Assembly: GCA_963712815.1 (NCBI GenBank)
Contig: CAVQJL010000008.1
Coordinates: forward strand, 124,001 to 188,000
Reading direction: 5' to 3'
From: RPQJ01 sp963712815
Lineage (GTDB): Bacteria > Pseudomonadota > Gammaproteobacteria > Steroidobacterales > Steroidobacteraceae
DNA length: 64,000 bases
Part shown: positions 54,744-63,526 of the stretch, piece after piece
Layout of the letters: each line of letters begins with the position of its first letter
How positions within the stretch are numbered: the stretch's first letter is position 1
Made by a program: the position numbers and the translations under genes
Notes under the pieces: generated by a model
The model's database searches: none
What the model was told of the DNA's origin: nothing
The model's input: the letters and a program-made list of their open reading frames with translations, nothing else

Positions 54744-56156
54744 TCAGCGGCCGGCCGTGCCGACCGTCGTGTCCTGCCGCCTCGCCTGGCGCGTGAGGAT
54801 GTACAGCATCACCAGCGCCGGAATGCCGAGCGAAGAGGTGTACACGAAGAACCACGGGTAGCCGACCGCGTCCACGACGAACCCGGAGGTGCCCATGAGC
54901 AGCTTCCCGGGCAGCGCGTACATCGAGGAGAAGAGCGCGTACTGCGTCGCAGTGTACGAGGCGCTCGTGAGGCTCGAGAGGTAGGCGATCAGCGCGGTGC
55001 CCGCAATGCCCATGGCGAGGTTGTCGGCGCTCACCACGATCGCGAGCCCCGTGATGCTGGGGTGGTCCTGGAATGCGAGGGTCATGAACATCAGGTTCGA
55101 CGCGATCACCGCGAGGCTGCCGAAGGCGAGCGACTTGACCGTGCCCAGCCGTGCCACCGCGACTCCGCCGAGCAGCACGCCGACGATCGACGACACCAGG
55201 CCGAAGAGCTTGGCGACTGCCGCGATCTCCTTCAGCGTGTAACCCACGTCCAGGTAGAACGGGTTTGCCATCACGCCCATGGTGAAATCGGTGAGCCGGT
55301 AGCTCGCGATGAACGCGAGCATCAGTACCGCGAGCTTCGTGCCGTAGCGCGTGAAGAAATCCACGAACGGGCACACCACGGCGCCCACGAACCACGAGCC
55401 CACGTCCCGCAGCGACTCGGGCCAGTGCGCCTTGCGCTCCAGCCAGTCGATGACGCGCTGCTCCTGCGCCAGGGTCTGCTGCGCCACGCGCGGCTGCGGC
55501 TCCGCGATGGCGAGCGTGGTGACGATGCCGACGCCCACCATGACGGCCATCGCCGTGTATGCCGCCGTCCAGCCGTGGTCGGCCGCGATCCACAGCGCCC
55601 CGGCGCTGGCCACCATGATCGCGATGCGATAGCCGAGCTGGTAGGCCGCCGCCATCACGCCCTGCATGGACTGCGGCACGGCCTCGATGCGCCAGGCGTC
55701 GATGGCGACGTCCTGGGTGGCCGAGGAGAACGCCACCAGCAGCGCAAGTGCCGCCATGGCGCCAAGGTGCCCGACGGGGTCCACGTGCGCCATGTTGAAA
55801 AGGCCCAGCGCGATGCCCGCCTGCGCGAGCAGCATCCAGCTGCGCCGACGCCCCAGCAGCCGGTGCAGCAGCGGCAGTTGCAGCCGGTCCACGACCGGCG
55901 CCCAGAAGAACTTGATCGAGTAGATGATGCCGACCCATGACAGCATGCCGATGGTGGCGCGCTCGATGCCGATCTCGCGCAGCCACGCCGACAGCGTCGA
56001 GAACACCAGCATGAACGGCAGGCCGGCGGAGAAGCCGAGGAACAGCATCGCGAGCACGCGCGGATGCTTGTAGGCGGCAAGAGCCTCGAGCCAGCCGCGC
56101 CACCACGGCTTGCGCGGCGCAGCCGCGTCCGCCGCTGGCGTGGGCACGCTGCTCAC
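54744..56156 (-). CDS. AmpG-like MFS transporter
   Basis: This 470-residue permease has about 12 helices and the AmpG pattern: MLFLGFSAGLPFMLVFSTLSAWLREI near the N-terminus, WAPVVDRLQLP and SATQDVAIDAWRIE. AmpG imports muropeptides for cell-wall recycling, and many relatives carry other substrates. The GTG start at 56156 overlaps the xthA stop (GTGA), so the two are coupled. The longer upstream frame is shadow sequence inside xthA. Confidence 0.88.
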   Translation of the reverse strand: MSSVPTPAADAAAPRKPWWRGWLEALAAYKHPRVLAMLFLGFSAGLPFMLVFSTLSAWLREIGIERATIGMLSWVGIIYSIKFFWAPVVDRLQLPLLHRLLGRRRSWMLLAQAGIALGLFNMAHVDPVGHLGAMAALALLVAFSSATQDVAIDAWRIEAVPQSMQGVMAAAYQLGYRIAIMVASAGALWIAADHGWTAAYTAMAVMVGVGIVTTLAIAEPQPRVAQQTLAQEQRVIDWLERKAHWPESLRDVGSWFVGAVVCPFVDFFTRYGTKLAVLMLAFIASYRLTDFTMGVMANPFYLDVGYTLKEIAAVAKLFGLVSSIVGVLLGGVAVARLGTVKSLAFGSLAVIASNLMFMTLAFQDHPSITGLAIVVSADNLAMGIAGTALIAYLSSLTSASYTATQYALFSSMYALPGKLLMGTSGFVVDAVGYPWFFVYTSSLGIPALVMLYILTRQARRQDTTVGTAGR

Positions 56157-56920
56157 AGGTCGAAGTCGAGCGTCAGCGGCGCGTGGTCCGAGAAGCGCTG
56201 CGTCTTGTAGATGTCCGCGGACTTCACGCTGCCGCCGAGGCCCGGGCTCAGCACCTGGTAGTCGATGCGCCAGCCGACGTTCTTCGCCCAGGCCTGGCCG
56301 CGGTTCGACCACCACGTGTACTGCTCGGGCTCGCGGTTGACCTCGCGGAAGCCGTCCACGTAGCGCACCTCGCCGAACAACTCGTCGAGCCAGGCTCGCT
56401 CCTCGGGCAGGAATCCGGAGTTCTTCTGGTTGGAGCGCCAGTTCCGAAGGTCGATCTCCTTGTGGGCGATGTTCCAGTCGCCGCAAAGCACGTAGTCGCG
56501 GCGCTTTCGCTTCAACGCGCGCAGGTAGGGCATAAACTCGGCGAGGAAGCGGAACTTCGCCTGCTGCCGCTCCTCGCTCGACGATCCCGACGGCAGGTAC
56601 ACGGACACCACGCTCAGGCCCTTGAACTGCGCCTCGATGTAGCGGCCCTCGGCGTCGAACTCGCGCGAGCCGAAACCGGTGACGACAACCTGCGGCTTGA
56701 CGCGCGAGTAGATCGCCACGCCGCTGTATCCCTTCTTCACGGCGTCGTGGTAGTGGCAGTGATAGCCGTGCGGCCGGAACACGGGGTCGGCGAGCTGGTC
56801 CACCTGCGCCTTGGTCTCCTGCACGCAGACGACGTCCGCGTCCTGCGCCTCGAGCCAGTCGAAGAATCCCTTGCGGGCCGCCGAGCGGATGCCGTTGGCG
56901 TTCAGGGTGACGATGCGCAT
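56153..56920 (-). CDS. xthA: Exodeoxyribonuclease III
   Basis: This 255-residue AP endonuclease/3'-exonuclease of base-excision repair has LNANGIRSAARKG at the start, the metal-binding Glu in CVQETKAQ, LCGDWNIAHKEIDL and the terminal catalytic SDHAPLTLDF. ATG 56920 is 24 bp from the divergent pyrE ATG. It is probably transcribed from a -10 box 8-9 bp before the start, giving an almost leaderless mRNA. The stop overlaps the AmpG-like gene's start. Confidence 0.95.
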   Translation of the reverse strand: MRIVTLNANGIRSAARKGFFDWLEAQDADVVCVQETKAQVDQLADPVFRPHGYHCHYHDAVKKGYSGVAIYSRVKPQVVVTGFGSREFDAEGRYIEAQFKGLSVVSVYLPSGSSSEERQQAKFRFLAEFMPYLRALKRKRRDYVLCGDWNIAHKEIDLRNWRSNQKNSGFLPEERAWLDELFGEVRYVDGFREVNREPEQYTWWSNRGQAWAKNVGWRIDYQVLSPGLGGSVKSADIYKTQRFSDHAPLTLDFDL

Positions 56921-56944
56921 GGCGGCGCAGTATAAAGTACGCCC
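56907..56944. promoter_or_regulatory. Compact divergent promoter between xthA and pyrE
   Basis: Only 24 bp separate the two start codons. On the plus strand GTGACG (56907-56912) and TATAAA (56931-56936) are 18 bp apart and would start transcription at or within 2 bases of the pyrE ATG. On the minus strand TATACT (56929-56934) would start transcription just before the xthA ATG. Both mRNAs would be leaderless or nearly so. Neither gene has a Shine-Dalgarno sequence. Confidence 0.5.
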
Positions 56945-57577
56945 ATGCACCAGCCCGACTTCATCCGCCTGTGCCTCGAGCTCGGCGTGCTGCGCTTCGG
57001 CGAGTTCACGCTGAAGTCCGGGCGCGTGAGCCCGTACTTCTTCAACGCCGGCCTCTTCAACACCGGTCACGCCATCGCCGGGCTCGGTCGGTTCTACGCC
57101 CGGGCCGCCGCGCTGTCGGGCATCGACTTCGACATGCTGTTCGGGCCCGCCTACAAGGGCATCCCGCTCGTGACCGCGACGGCCGCAGCGCTCGCCGAGC
57201 ACGAGGGCATGGACCTGCCCTTCGCCTTCAACCGCAAGGAGGCGAAGGACCACGGCGAGGGCGGCTCGATCGTGGGCGCGCCGCTCGCCGGCCGCGTGCT
57301 GATCGTGGACGACGTGATGACCGCCGGCACCGCCGTGCGCGAGTCGGTCGAGATCATCCGCTCCCACGGCGCGACGCCGGCCGGGGTGCTGATCGCGCTC
57401 GATCGGGAGGAGCGCGGCCAGGGCGAGCGCTCCGCGGTGCAGGAGGTCCAGGAGAACTACGGCCTGCCCGTGGTGAGCGTGCTGCGGCTGCGCGACCTGC
57501 TCGCACACCTGGAGGCCAGCGGCGAGACCTCGGCCTTCGACGCGGTGCGCGCCTACCGTGACCGCTACGGCGTCTGA
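56945..57577 (+). CDS. pyrE: Orotate phosphoribosyltransferase
   Basis: This 210-residue enzyme makes orotidine 5'-phosphate from orotate and PRPP in pyrimidine synthesis. It has the substrate loop FTLKSGRVSPYFFNAGLF (21-38), GPAYKGIPL (67-75) and the PRPP motif VLIVDDVMTAGTAVRE (118-133). Length and motifs fit the gammaproteobacterial enzyme. The start is probably leaderless. It is followed after 84 bp by a co-directional gene for an exported protein. Confidence 0.96.
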   Translation: MHQPDFIRLCLELGVLRFGEFTLKSGRVSPYFFNAGLFNTGHAIAGLGRFYARAAALSGIDFDMLFGPAYKGIPLVTATAAALAEHEGMDLPFAFNRKEAKDHGEGGSIVGAPLAGRVLIVDDVMTAGTAVRESVEIIRSHGATPAGVLIALDREERGQGERSAVQEVQENYGLPVVSVLRLRDLLAHLEASGETSAFDAVRAYRDRYGV

Positions 57578-57661
57578 CCGCGCCGGTCGGCCTTGACCTG
57601 GTTCACAAACCTGATGCGACCGGTTTCGTGCGCGCGCCGCGCAGGGCGCACAATCCGGGCC

Positions 57662-58324
57662 ATGCGACCTGACTACGGACACCGACGCATCCTGGCCCTG
57701 GCTTCGGCCCTGCTGGTCGTGGCCGCCGCGCCCGCGACGCTCGCCGCGAGCAAGCAGACCGCGAAGCGCTCCAGCGCCGAGACCGCGTTCCGCTGCAAGG
57801 ACGCCCGGGGCCAGACCCACCTCGGACAGAGCATTCCGGCACCCTGCCTGGAGCTCGATGTCGAGGTGCTCGACAACACCGGGCGCGTCGTGCGCGTCAT
57901 CCCGGGCCGACGCGCCATGGAGCAGGTCGCCGAGCAGCAGGCGGCCGAGGAAGCGGCCAAGGCCCAGGCCCAGCGCGACCGGACCCTGCTCGCCACGTAC
58001 CTTTCCGTCGCCGACATCGAACGGCTGCGCGACCAGCGCCTCGAGCTGCTCGAGCAGCAGTCGCGTGTCACCAACCAGTACATCGCCAACCTGCGCGAGC
58101 GCGAAGCGCGGCTGATGACGGACGCGAAGCGCTACCGGCCCTACAGCGACAAGCCCAAGGCGCCGCCGCTGCCCGACCACGTGTCCGAGGACATCGTCAA
58201 CACCGTGAACGGCCTGCAGGTGTACGAGCAGGAGCTCGCGAAGATCACGACCGAGCAGGAACGGCTGCGCAGCGAGTTCGCCGCCGACATCGCGCGCTAC
58301 AAGGAACTGCAGGGAATCAGGTAG
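57662..58324 (+). CDS. Exported coiled-coil protein with DUF4124-like N-terminus
   Basis: This 220-residue protein has a signal peptide (to about residue 30, ATLAA-SK) and a short Cys-flanked segment, FRCKDARGQTHLGQSIPAPC (about 44-63), which resembles DUF4124. A long charged helical region follows (about 90-215), likely coiled coil. The role is unknown. ATG 57662 has a weak ribosome site. Its 3' end overlaps the convergent dut gene by 8 bp. Confidence 0.7.
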   Translation: MRPDYGHRRILALASALLVVAAAPATLAASKQTAKRSSAETAFRCKDARGQTHLGQSIPAPCLELDVEVLDNTGRVVRVIPGRRAMEQVAEQQAAEEAAKAQAQRDRTLLATYLSVADIERLRDQRLELLEQQSRVTNQYIANLREREARLMTDAKRYRPYSDKPKAPPLPDHVSEDIVNTVNGLQVYEQELAKITTEQERLRSEFAADIARYKELQGIR

Positions 58325-58799
58325 TCCCGGAGCTGCCGAAGCCGCCGGAGCCGCGGTGGCTCTCGGTGAACTGCTCGACGATCTCGAAGTCCACCTGCAC
58401 CACGGGCACGACGACCATCTGCGCGATGCGCTCGCCCGGCGCGATCGAGTACGGGGCGGTGCCGCGGTTCCAGCACGACACCATCAGCTGGCCCTGGTAA
58501 TCGGAGTCGATCAGCCCGACGAGGTTGCCGAGCACCACGCCGTGCTTGTGGCCGAGCCCCGAGCGCGGCAGCAGCACCGCGGCCAGGCCCGGGTCGTCGA
58601 GGTGGATGGCGATGCCCGTGGGCACGAGTTCGGCCCGTCCCGGCTCCAGCGTGAGCGGAGCGTCGAGGCAGGCCCGGAGGTCGAGGCCTGCGGAGCCCGG
58701 CGTGGCGTAGTGCGGCAGCGGGAAGTCGCGCCCGACCCGAGGGTCGAGCACGCGCACCTGCAGCGCCCGGCGGACCGGACCGATCGTCGGCTCGCTCAT
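58317..58799 (-). CDS. dut: dUTP diphosphatase (dUTPase)
   Basis: This 160-residue trimeric dUTPase keeps uracil out of DNA and supplies dUMP. The five family motifs are visible: TPGSAGLDLRA, LPRSGLGHKHG, GLIDSDYQGQL, PGERIAQMVVVP and RGSGGFGSSGT at the C-terminus, which closes over the active site. ATG 58799 overlaps the coaBC stop by one base plus codon (ATGA), the usual gammaproteobacterial coaBC-dut order. Confidence 0.96.
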   Translation of the reverse strand: MSEPTIGPVRRALQVRVLDPRVGRDFPLPHYATPGSAGLDLRACLDAPLTLEPGRAELVPTGIAIHLDDPGLAAVLLPRSGLGHKHGVVLGNLVGLIDSDYQGQLMVSCWNRGTAPYSIAPGERIAQMVVVPVVQVDFEIVEQFTESHRGSGGFGSSGTT

Positions 58800-60049
58800 C
58801 GTGCCGCCGCGCTGTCCGGAACGCGGCCCATCTCGCCAGGGGCGGGCTGCCCGTGGACCGCGAAGCGCTCCGCGATCACGCCGACGAGTTCGTCGGCAAG
58901 CAGTCGCTTCGGCGCACGGGCGAGGTCGCGCCGGCCGCCCGGCCAGTACACGGTGAGGGCGTTGTCCTCGCAGTCGAAGGCGAGTTTGTCGCCGACCTGG
59001 TTGGCCGCGATCATGTCGAGGCGCTTGGCCTCGAGCTTGGCGAGGGCGTTGCGCTCGACGTTCTGGGTTTCCGCGGCGAAGCCTACGACGAAAGGCCGCG
59101 GCGTGCCGGCGGCCACCGTGGCGAGGATGTCGGTGGTGCGCGACAGCGCCAGCATCAGCGAGTCGCTGGTCTTCTTGATCTTCTCCGCGGCCGCCTGCAC
59201 GGGTCGGTAATCCGACACCGCCGCGGCGGCGATGAAGATGTCGGTGCCAGGGAGGTGGGCATTCACCGCCGACAGCATCTGCTCGGCGGTCTCGACGTCC
59301 ACGCGCTGCACTCCCGCGGGCGTCGCGACGTTGACCGGGCCACTCACCAGCACGACCTCGGCGCCCGCCGCACGGGCTGCCTCGGCGACTGCGAAGCCCA
59401 TCTTCCCGGAACTGCGATTGGTGATGAAACGCACCGGGTCGATGCGCTCGCGCGTGGGCCCGGCGGTGACCAGCACCTTGCGGCCGGCCAGCACCCCGGC
59501 CGGCATTCGTTCTGGCCACAGGGCCGCGAGAATCTCCGCCGGCTCGAGCATCCGTCCGGGGCCCGTCTCGCCGCAGGCCTGCTCGCCCTCGGCGGGCCCG
59601 AGGATCGCGACGCCGCGCGCGCGCAGGGTGGCGACGTTCGCCTGCGTGGCGGGGTTCGCCCACATCAGCCTGTTCATCGCCGGCGCCACGGCGAGCGGCG
59701 CACCGGTCGCGAGGCACAGCGTCGCGAGCAGGTCGTCGGCGAGGCCGTGCGCGAGGCGGGCGAGGAAGCTGGCACTGGCGGGTGCGATCACCACCCGGTC
59801 CGCCCAGCGCGCGAGCTCGATGTGGCCCATCGCCGCCTCGGCGGACGCGTCCCACAGGTCCGACCGGACCGGCCGGCCCGACAGCGCCTGGAAGGTGAGC
59901 GGCGTGACGAACTGCCGCGCCCCATGGGTCATGACGACCTGCACCTCGGCGCCGCGCTCGCGCAGGCGCCGCACGAGTTCGGCGCTCTTGTACGCGGCGA
60001 TGCCGCCGGTGACGCCGAGCAGGACGCGAATCGGAGCGGTCGCGTTCAT
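58796..60049 (-). CDS. coaBC: Bifunctional phosphopantothenoylcysteine decarboxylase/synthetase
   Basis: This 417-residue enzyme carries two steps of coenzyme A synthesis. The N-terminal CoaC half has GVTGGIAAYKSAELV (12-26), catalytic His76, PAMNRLM (123-129) and Cys159 in ACGETGPGRM. The C-terminal CoaB half begins near 185 with VLVTAGPTRERIDPVRFITN (192-211, Asn211) and SSGKMG, and includes AAAVSDYRP and the CTP-site Lys pair. ATG 60049 gives the normal length. It is upstream of and coupled to dut. Confidence 0.96.
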   Translation of the reverse strand: MNATAPIRVLLGVTGGIAAYKSAELVRRLRERGAEVQVVMTHGARQFVTPLTFQALSGRPVRSDLWDASAEAAMGHIELARWADRVVIAPASASFLARLAHGLADDLLATLCLATGAPLAVAPAMNRLMWANPATQANVATLRARGVAILGPAEGEQACGETGPGRMLEPAEILAALWPERMPAGVLAGRKVLVTAGPTRERIDPVRFITNRSSGKMGFAVAEAARAAGAEVVLVSGPVNVATPAGVQRVDVETAEQMLSAVNAHLPGTDIFIAAAAVSDYRPVQAAAEKIKKTSDSLMLALSRTTDILATVAAGTPRPFVVGFAAETQNVERNALAKLEAKRLDMIAANQVGDKLAFDCEDNALTVYWPGGRRDLARAPKRLLADELVGVIAERFAVHGQPAPGEMGRVPDSAAAR

Positions 60050-60133
60050 GGGCCGATTATGGGGCGGTGGCGATCCGGGCCGCAAAGGGACACACCGCAG
60101 CCCGGCCATCCGGTCTGAGGACATAACCGGGCG

Positions 60134-60949
60134 TCAGGTCTGGCAGTGCGGGCAGAAATAGGTCGAGCGCTGGCCCTGGACGAGCTTGCGGACGGTCGTC
60201 CCGCAGCGACGGCAGGCCTGCCCGGCACGTTCGTAGACGTAGAGCTGCTGGCGGAAATAGCCCGGCGTGCCATCGGCACCCACGTAGTCGCGCAGGGTCG
60301 TGCCGCCCTGCCGGATCGCGTCCTCCAGCACCTCGCGCACGGAGCGGGCGAGCGCCTCATAGCGCGTGCGGCTCACGCGGCCGGCCGCGCGCCGCGGATG
60401 GATGCCGGCCCGGAACAGCGCCTCGGAGGCGTATATGTTGCCGACCCCGACCACCGTATGCTGGTCGAGCAGGAACTGCTTGACCGAGACCCGGCGACCG
60501 CGCGCCCGGTCCGCGAGACAGGCACCGTCGAAGCCACGGTCCAGCGGCTCCGGCCCGAGGTCCGCGAGCAGCGGGTGCGCGAGCGGATCGCCCGTCACCC
60601 AGTGCAGGCTGCCGAAACGCCGCGGATCGTTGAAGCGCAGGCCGAGGCCCGAGTCGAGTCGCAGTTCGTAGTGATCGTGCCTGAGCCACGGCGTGGCGAC
60701 CGGCATGACCCGCAGGCTGCCCGACATGCCGAGGTGCGCGATCAGCGTGCCGCGCTCGAGCTCGATGAGCAGGTACTTCGCACGGCGGCCGACGTCGCGG
60801 ATCCGCTGCCCCGGCAACTCGCGCTCTAGCGCCGGGTCCACCGGCCAGCGCAGGCGACGGTCGCGCAGGACGAATTCCACTGTGGTTCGGTCGCGCAACG
60901 CGGCCCGGATGCCTCGGCGGGTGGTCTCGACTTCCGGGAGTTCGGGCAC
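60134..60949 (-). CDS. mutM: Formamidopyrimidine-DNA glycosylase
   Basis: This 271-residue bifunctional glycosylase/AP lyase removes 8-oxoguanine. The mature N-terminus is Pro2-Glu3 (PELPEVET), the catalytic pair. The helix-two-turn-helix region has VVGVGNIYASEALF. The C-terminal zinc finger uses Cys246, Cys249, Cys266 and Cys269. It lies downstream of rpmG, separated by a terminator, so it probably has its own promoter in the 42 bp between the hairpin and the ATG. Confidence 0.96.
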   Translation of the reverse strand: MPELPEVETTRRGIRAALRDRTTVEFVLRDRRLRWPVDPALERELPGQRIRDVGRRAKYLLIELERGTLIAHLGMSGSLRVMPVATPWLRHDHYELRLDSGLGLRFNDPRRFGSLHWVTGDPLAHPLLADLGPEPLDRGFDGACLADRARGRRVSVKQFLLDQHTVVGVGNIYASEALFRAGIHPRRAAGRVSRTRYEALARSVREVLEDAIRQGGTTLRDYVGADGTPGYFRQQLYVYERAGQACRRCGTTVRKLVQGQRSTYFCPHCQT

Positions 60950-60991
60950 GGCGGCGGGGTCGCTGGCGGCGGAACGCGGATGGTAGGAACG

Positions 60992-61014
60992 AAAAACCCG
61001 CCGTGCGGCGGGTT
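60992..61014 (-). terminator. Rho-independent terminator of the rpmBG operon
   Basis: On the minus strand the RNA would form an 8-bp stem AACCCGCC/GGCGGGTT with loop GCAC (plus-strand 60995-61014), followed by a U run from AAAAA at 60992-60996. It is 28 bp past the rpmG stop and 42 bp before the mutM start. Confidence 0.8.
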
Positions 61015-61042
61015 CTTCGTCAGACCAGCGGGCGCGGGCGCC

Positions 61043-61198
61043 TCACTTGATCTTGGCTTCCTTGTAATTCACGTGCTTGCGGGCCTTCGGGTCGTACTTC
61101 TTGACCTCGAGCTTCTCCGGGTGGAGGCGCTTGTTCTTGGTCGTCGTGTAGAAGTGACCGGTGCCGGCGGTCGACAGCAGCTTGATCTTGTCGCGCAT
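61043..61198 (-). CDS. rpmG: 50S ribosomal protein L33
   Basis: This 51-residue protein opens MRDKIKLLSTAGTGHFYTTT and ends KHVNYKEAKIK, matching L33 nearly residue by residue. It has no Cys pair, so it is the zinc-independent form. It is 13 bp downstream of rpmB and is closed by a terminator. The sequence was found by translating the minus strand directly; it is too short for typical ORF cut-offs. Confidence 0.95.
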   Translation of the reverse strand: MRDKIKLLSTAGTGHFYTTTKNKRLHPEKLEVKKYDPKARKHVNYKEAKIK

Positions 61199-61211
61199 GG
61201 TTCGTGCCTCC

Positions 61212-61448
61212 TCAGACCTTGACGCCCTGGGCGCGCAGCTCGGCCACCACGACCTCGATGCCCTTCTTGTCGATGGTGCGCATGGCGTGGCCGGAGACGC
61301 GCAGGGTCACCCAGCGCTTCTCGGTCTCAAGCCAGAAACGCTGCGAATGCAGGTTCGGGAGAAAGCGGCGCCGATTCCGGTTGTTGGCGTGCGACACGGT
61401 ATTGCCGCTCATCGGGCGCTTGCCGGAGACCTGACAGACTTTGGACAT
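61212..61448 (-). CDS. rpmB: 50S ribosomal protein L28
   Basis: This 78-residue protein has SKVCQVSGKRPMSGNTVSHA at the N-terminus and the family pattern NNRNRRRFLPNLHSQRFWL. Order and spacing with rpmG are as in other Gammaproteobacteria. A strong promoter lies just upstream (61508-61536). Confidence 0.97.
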   Translation of the reverse strand: MSKVCQVSGKRPMSGNTVSHANNRNRRRFLPNLHSQRFWLETEKRWVTLRVSGHAMRTIDKKGIEVVVAELRAQGVKV

Positions 61449-61507
61449 GGCTGGATCCTCAAGGCCTGGGCCGGCAAAGCGGCCGTCCCGGCGTAAACGA
61501 GCCGCGT

Positions 61508-61536
61508 TTTATACCAGCGGACCCGCCCGGAGGCAA
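61508..61536 (-). promoter_or_regulatory. Sigma-70 promoter of rpmB-rpmG
   Basis: On the minus strand TTGCCT (61531-61536) and TATAAA (61508-61513) are separated by exactly 17 bp. The predicted start near 61501 gives a 5' leader of about 53 nt. The -35 begins 4 bp past the radC stop, so ribosomal-protein transcription is independent of radC. Confidence 0.65.
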
Positions 61537-61540
61537 GGAT

Positions 61541-62215
61541 TTACAGCAGTCCCCGCTCCGCGAACGACACGCAGGCCCCGTCGCCCACCACGATATGGTC
61601 GAGCACCCGGATGTCCACAAGAGCCAGCGCCTCGCGCAGCCGCCCGGTGATCAGCTCGTCCGCCTGGCTGGGCTCGGCCACGCCCGAGGGGTGATTGTGG
61701 GCCAGGATCACGGCGGCCGCATTGCGGGCCAGGGCCAGCTTGACCACCTCCCGGGGGTGGACGCTGGCCCCGTCGATGGTGCCGCGGAACACCTCGTCGA
61801 AGCAGATCACGCGGTGGCGGTTGTCGAGGAACAGGCAGCAGAACACCTCGTGGTCGCGGTCGCGCAGGCGTGCACGCAGGAACTCGCGGGTGGCGCGCGG
61901 GTTGGCGAGCGCAGGGCCCATCTGCATCTGCTCGGCATAGTGGCGGCGGGAGAGTTCGAGCGAGGCCTGCAGCAGGGCGTACTTGGCTGCCCCGAGACCG
62001 CGGACCCGGCAGACGACGTGGCGCTCCGCGGTGAGCAGCCCCCGCAGGCTGCGGAACTCGCCGAGCAGCCCCCGAGCCATGTCGAGCGCCGAGTGCCCCG
62101 CGGTGCCCGTCTGCAGCAGGATGGCGAGCAGCTCGGCCTCGGACAGCGACGCGGCGCCGAGCTTCAGCAGTTTCTCCCGCGGGCGTTCGGTCTCCGGCCA
62201 GTGCTGCAGCGACAT
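61541..62215 (-). CDS. radC: RadC/JAB-domain protein
   Basis: This 224-residue protein has N-terminal helix-hairpin-helix segments (about 1-90; for example RVRGLGAAKYALLQ) and a JAMM metalloprotease-like domain with HNHPSG at 173-178 and Asp186. Despite the name, a direct role in DNA repair is unproven for the family. GGAGG lies 10 bp before ATG 62215, which I prefer over the upstream ATG at 62239. Confidence 0.93.
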   Translation of the reverse strand: MSLQHWPETERPREKLLKLGAASLSEAELLAILLQTGTAGHSALDMARGLLGEFRSLRGLLTAERHVVCRVRGLGAAKYALLQASLELSRRHYAEQMQMGPALANPRATREFLRARLRDRDHEVFCCLFLDNRHRVICFDEVFRGTIDGASVHPREVVKLALARNAAAVILAHNHPSGVAEPSQADELITGRLREALALVDIRVLDHIVVGDGACVSFAERGLL

Positions 62216-62330
62216 CGGGCGCGTTCCTCCGGGCGCCATGGTCGCCGCATCGGCACGCCGGCCGCACCGCGCAAATCGCGCGGGTCGAACGAGATTCTTG
62301 GGGGCGGCTGCCCCGGCGGCCCGCCCGCCG

Positions 62331-62813
62331 CTAACGGGCGAAGCGCTCCCGCAGCGCCTCGGCCACCAGCGGGTGCACGAACTCGCGCACGTTGCCGCCG
62401 AGGCTCGCGATCTCGCGGATCAGCGTGGACGAGATGAAGTTGAACTGCTCGGTGGGCGTGAGGAACACGGTCTCCACTTCGCCGTTGAGGCGACGGTTCA
62501 TGGTGGCCAGCTGGAACTCGAACTCGAAGTCCGAGACCGCACGCAGCCCGCGCACGATCGCGTTGAGCCCGTGCTCGCGCGCGAAGTCCACGGTCAGGCC
62601 CGAGAAGCCCGTGATCTCGACGTTCGGCACGTCGGCCAGCACGCGGCGCGCCAGTTCCACCCGCTGCTCGAGCGGGAACAGCGGCGTCTTGCCAGGGTTT
62701 GCCGCGATGGCTACCACCACGTGGTCGAAGATGCGGCAGGCGCGCCGGACGAGGTCGTTGTGCCCGTTGGTGAAGGGATCGAAGGTCCCCGGATACATCG
62801 CACGGCTGCCCAT
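62331..62813 (-). CDS. coaD: Phosphopantetheine adenylyltransferase
   Basis: This 160-residue nucleotidyltransferase performs the fourth step of coenzyme A synthesis. It has YPGTFDPFTNGHNDLVRRA with the T/HxGH motif at 15-18, and EQFNFISSTLIREIASLGG with the ISSTxxR motif. Start and length match the E. coli enzyme. It follows rsmD by 13 bp and is probably co-transcribed with it. Together with coaBC, two coenzyme A genes lie in this block. Confidence 0.96.
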   Translation of the reverse strand: MGSRAMYPGTFDPFTNGHNDLVRRACRIFDHVVVAIAANPGKTPLFPLEQRVELARRVLADVPNVEITGFSGLTVDFAREHGLNAIVRGLRAVSDFEFEFQLATMNRRLNGEVETVFLTPTEQFNFISSTLIREIASLGGNVREFVHPLVAEALRERFAR

Positions 62814-62826
62814 CGGATCCCGCCCG

Positions 62827-63441
62827 CTAAACGTCGGCCACGTCGCGACGCGCCAGATGATAGCCCACCTCGCCGGCGCGCTTGCTGCGCAGCAGCGTCC
62901 AGCCGCTGGGCAACTCAGGCGGGCCCGCGGCCGCCGGCGCCTCGAGGTAGACGAAGCCGCAGGGCGCGAGCCAGCCGTCACGCTCGAGCCGGCGACAGAG
63001 GTCCGGCAGCACGGCGGCGTCGAAGGGCGGATCGAGGAAGACGAGGTCGAAGGCCTGCGCCGGGCCGACGAGGTAGCGATCGGCGTCCGAGCGGACCACC
63101 TGCCCGCGATCACAACGGAAGTCGCGCAACCGCTCGAGCAGGTACCGCGTCACGGCCGGCTCGATGTCCACGAACACGACGTGCGCCGCGCCGCGCGACA
63201 GCGCTTCGAACCCCAGCGCGCCGCTGCCCGCGAACAGGTCGAGGCACCGGCGACCGGCCACCTCTTGCTGCAGCCAGTTGAAAAGCGTCTCGCGCACGCG
63301 GTCCGGCGTCGGCCGAATGCCGGGCACTGCGGGAAACCGCAGTAGTCGGCCACGCCACTCTCCGCCGACGATACGCACTACGTTGCGCTCGGCCGGCGGC
63401 GGCGGCGGGTGTTTCCGGGCGGACGGGTTCTTGCGTGGCAT
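62827..63441 (-). CDS. rsmD: 16S rRNA (guanine-966-N2)-methyltransferase RsmD
   Basis: This 204-residue SAM-dependent enzyme has RIVGGEWRGRLLRFP near the N-terminus (23-37), the SAM loop LDLFAGSGALGFEALSRGA (67-85) and the catalytic DPPF at 137-140. A Pro-rich tail of about 15 residues precedes the fold. It is upstream of coaD, the usual rsmD-coaD order, and divergent from the lipoprotein gene. Confidence 0.95.
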   Translation of the reverse strand: MPRKNPSARKHPPPPPAERNVVRIVGGEWRGRLLRFPAVPGIRPTPDRVRETLFNWLQQEVAGRRCLDLFAGSGALGFEALSRGAAHVVFVDIEPAVTRYLLERLRDFRCDRGQVVRSDADRYLVGPAQAFDLVFLDPPFDAAVLPDLCRRLERDGWLAPCGFVYLEAPAAAGPPELPSGWTLLRSKRAGEVGYHLARRDVADV

Positions 63442-63526
63442 CCCCGCGCCAGCGTAGGCTCCGGGGGCGAAAATTCATAGAAGCGCGGCTTTCCGCGCGG
63501 ACCAGGTCATCTTGAGGGGAAGAATC

